NCBI GenBank assembly: GCA_900547475.1 | Contig: URGW01000010.1 | Coordinates: forward strand, 23,192-87,191 | Reading direction: 5' to 3' | Source: an uncultured Clostridium sp. | GTDB lineage: Bacteria; Bacillota; Clostridia; Clostridiales; Clostridiaceae | Length of the DNA stretch: 64,000 bases | Notes under the pieces: model-generated | What the model saw: only the letters and a program-made list of their open reading frames with translations | Databases searched by the model: none | What the model was told of the DNA's origin: nothing | Position numbers and translations under genes: made by a program | Shown: positions 62,681 through 64,000 of the stretch, piece by piece | How the letters are laid out: every line of letters starts with the position of its first letter | How positions within the stretch are numbered: the first letter of the stretch is position 1

Positions 62681-62744
62681 AAAAATGACTCCCTCTATAG
62701 TAATAACAGTTTTATTATTTTAACTGTCTACTATAAAGGGAGCA

Positions 62745-62810
62745 TATCAGTCTTTAATTCCAAATACAGCAGTTTTTTTAGGTCTAGCTACTGCAATAAT
62801 TATTTTTTAA
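62745..62810 (+). pseudogene. C-terminal stub of a lost membrane protein
   Basis: Directly at the IS3 end an open frame of 21 codons reads YQSLIPNTAVFLGLATAII and ends with TAA at 62808-62810, followed 40 bases later by a strong terminator. It looks like the last membrane helix of a transporter-like protein cut by the insertion. The family cannot be named. Confidence 0.5.
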
Positions 62811-62850
62811 ATTCGCTTATATAATGTTCCAACATTAACATAAGCAATAT

Positions 62851-62885
62851 AACTGTAAGGTGCTCCAACACTTTACAGTTTTTTA
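62851..62885 (+). terminator. Intrinsic terminator after the stub
   Basis: AACTGTAAGGTG (62851-62862) with CACTTTACAGTT (62869-62880), one G-U pair, and T8 across the 3' end. It probably ended the gene now reduced to a stub. Confidence 0.85.
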
Positions 62886-63014
62886 TGTAAGTAAATATTA
62901 AAATAGTTTATCGTAAATGCTATCGAAAATTCCTTGACCACTTAATTAAAGCCATTTTCAGTATTAAAAAGTGCTAGTATTATCGTTATCGTATCGTAAG
63001 TTTGGTTCGTAGCA

Positions 63015-63113
63015 TTAACACATTATAAGCCATTTATAAACTTCTATCGCAACAAATATTAAACATAATATCATTAAATAACATATAATCAATAAAGCTA
63101 TAAATAATACCAT
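63015..63113 (-). CDS. Micro-ORF: 32-residue hydrophobic peptide
   Basis: ATG 63113 lies nine bases after AAAGGAG and opens a 32-codon frame ending with TAA. The product is almost wholly hydrophobic (VLFIALLIICYLMILCLIF is residues 2-20) and ends EVYKWLIMC, so one membrane helix with a charged C-terminal edge. The size and make-up resemble small membrane toxins or regulators, but I recognise no family. The 63000 region is otherwise empty. Confidence 0.5.
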   Translation of the reverse strand: MVLFIALLIICYLMILCLIFVAIEVYKWLIMC

Positions 63114-63162
63114 TAAATCACTCCTTTTTTATATAGTTATAGCCTTATTTACAACTGCGTAA

Positions 63163-63194
63163 ACAAAAAGAGATACTATTAAAGCACCTCTTAA
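63163..63194 (-). terminator. Terminator between the two micro-ORFs
   Basis: On the minus strand AAGAGGTGCT (63192-63183) pairs with AGTATCTCTT (63177-63168) over 10 bp with two G-U pairs, and T5 follows. It ends the transcript of the 28-residue ORF before the hydrophobic one. Confidence 0.65.
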
Positions 63195-63197
63195 AAC

Positions 63198-63284
63198 TTA
63201 TTTATTAAAGTGTATATTTATTTCATCTTCTTGATACAATATATTTTCATTTATTTTTCTAAAAAAATCTTTTACTTTTGACAT
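63198..63284 (-). CDS. Micro-ORF: 28-residue charged peptide
   Basis: ATG 63284 lies four bases after AGGAGG and opens a 28-codon frame with product MSKVKDFFRKINENILYQED and ending INIHFNK. It is charged and may be an amphipathic helix. A terminator follows directly. The CAP-domain gene stops 78 bases before it on the same strand. No family was recognised. Confidence 0.45.
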   Translation of the reverse strand: MSKVKDFFRKINENILYQEDEINIHFNK

Positions 63285-63361
63285 AAATCCTCCTATATTA
63301 TTTAGTTTATTATTTTATTTCTTATGTACTAAATTAATATATTCGTCATTAGTTAAGTCAA

Positions 63362-64000
63362 CTACCAATCCATGTCAATCCCTGCTACTATATAATAGTA
63401 GTCATTACTATCTTTGTATACTGCAACACCACCACGAGTTAATAAGCTATTAAGCATATAGTTATTATGGTCTGGAGAGTTTATCCAACATTGTAAGAAT
63501 TCTTGTGGAGTAGAGTCTAATCCAGTTGTTATAGAAATTTGGGAATCATCATGTCCACTAGTACTATTCTTTGCATTATACTCTGCTCTAGTTTTAGCTT
63601 TTTGTTGAATACTTGCGTCATAAGTAAGTCCACATAATCCATTACTAACCCTATAGTCACTTATTAATCGGAATAACTCATCACTCATACTAGACATATA
63701 TTCCCAAGTTCTTACCGGAGCTTGATTTTGTTCTTCAGGATTTTTTTTGGCAACTCCATTTGAATCTATTTTCCATCCATCTATAATAGTGTTTTTAGCC
63801 ATAGCTCCATTGTTATACATGTAATACCAATTTCCATTTATTAATTGCCAACCTGTAGTCATAGCTCCACTGTTATACATGTAATACCAATTTCCATTTA
63901 TTAATTGCCAACCTGTAGCCATAGCTCCACTGTTATACATGTAATACCAATTTCCATTTATTAATTGCCAACCTGTAGCCATAGCTCCACTGTTATACAT
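63362..64000 (-). CDS. CAP-domain surface protein with cell-wall-binding repeats (5' end outside)
   Basis: The visible 212 residues are the C-terminal part. First come more than three copies of a 20-residue repeat (MYNSGAMATGWQLINGNWYY), aromatic and glycine-rich like choline- or wall-binding repeats; a linker with NPEEQNQAPVR follows. The last 120 residues are a CAP (SCP/PR1) domain with LISDYRVSNGL, GHDDSQIS and INSPDHNNYMLNS. It is probably secreted and held on the wall. The repeats are 60 bp at DNA level and nearly identical, running out of the window at 64000, so the start and signal peptide are not seen. Confidence 0.88.
   Translation of the reverse strand: MYNSGAMATGWQLINGNWYYMYNSGAMATGWQLINGNWYYMYNSGAMTTGWQLINGNWYYMYNNGAMAKNTIIDGWKIDSNGVAKKNPEEQNQAPVRTWEYMSSMSDELFRLISDYRVSNGLCGLTYDASIQQKAKTRAEYNAKNSTSGHDDSQISITTGLDSTPQEFLQCWINSPDHNNYMLNSLLTRGGVAVYKDSNDYYYIVAGIDMDW
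63780..64000. repeat. 60-bp tandem repeats in the CAP gene
   Basis: Copies with a 60-base period fill the window end; the stretches 63841-63900 and 63901-63960 differ at a single base. Each encodes one wall-binding repeat. The array carries on past the window end. Confidence 0.9.

Larger units (their letters stand above)
61077..62744 (-). mobile_element. Decayed IS3-family insertion sequence
   Basis: Imperfect end repeats lie at 61077-61096 and 62725-62744 (TGCCCCCT and TGCTCCCT, then AGTAGACA), spanning 1668 bp. Both open frames are on the minus strand and broken. No 3-bp target duplication was seen, and the flanks belong to different genes, so the insertion has been followed by deletion or it marks a rearrangement. 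Confidence 0.85.

Noticed and set aside
63780..64000. CRISPR-like tandem repeats
   Set aside because: The 60-base units have no spacers between them and stay in frame as wall-binding repeats.

Overview
The window is about 64 kb of AT-rich Firmicutes DNA. Strong AGGAGG-type ribosome binding sites, consensus sigma-A promoters, a ptb-buk butyrate pair, CwlD and SleB-type spore hydrolases and the gene order all point to Clostridium sensu stricto (cluster I). The species cannot be fixed from the sequence alone. No rRNA, tRNA or CRISPR array was seen.

Positions 1-38,250 carry the translation and transcription core on the + strand. In order they are: a 5'-truncated tuf copy; rpmG-secE-nusG-rplK-rplA-rplJ-rplL; rpoB-rpoC; the str cluster (L7Ae-like protein, rpsL, rpsG, fusA, second tuf); the S10-spc-alpha cluster from rpsJ to rplQ, including secY, adk, map, a KOW protein, infA and rpmJ; ecfA1-ecfA2-ecfT-truA; and rplM-rpsI. 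The transcription units are separated by consensus promoters, intrinsic terminators and structured leaders: L1-stalk mimics, an L10 leader with attenuator, an S10-operon leader, an alpha-operon leader and an L13 leader.

Positions 38,400-60,420 are mixed housekeeping genes: an Na/Pi-cotransporter-PhoU fusion, cwlD, a two-subunit fumarase-type hydratase, a YitT membrane protein (minus strand), class I ribonucleotide reductase (nrdA-nrdB) with a candidate NrdR box, ptsI with a candidate cre site, a membrane-anchored XRE regulator (minus), a split chromate-transporter pair next to isoaspartyl dipeptidase, a minus-strand pair of a coiled-coil membrane protein and a SleB-type hydrolase, cdaA-cdaR for c-di-AMP synthesis, a large FAD-dependent dehydrogenase, and ptb-buk.

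Positions 60,420-64,000 are an accessory junction. A decayed IS91-type transposase is cut by a decayed IS3-family element, whose other side abuts the last 21 codons of a lost membrane-protein gene. Beyond it lie two unannotated micro-ORFs with perfect ribosome binding sites on the minus strand, separated by a terminator, and then the 3' part of a CAP-domain surface protein with near-identical 60-bp cell-wall-binding repeats that runs off the window.

Several starts were set by ribosome-binding-site spacing rather than by the longest reading frame: fusA, rpsJ, rplX, rplR, adk, infA, rpoA, nrdA, nrdB, ptsI, buk, the SleB-type gene and its coiled-coil neighbour. The most novel-looking items are the two micro-ORFs, a 13-bp structured RNA between map and the KOW gene, a candidate coupling mini-ORF before nusG, and a 16-bp palindrome at the yitT promoter.
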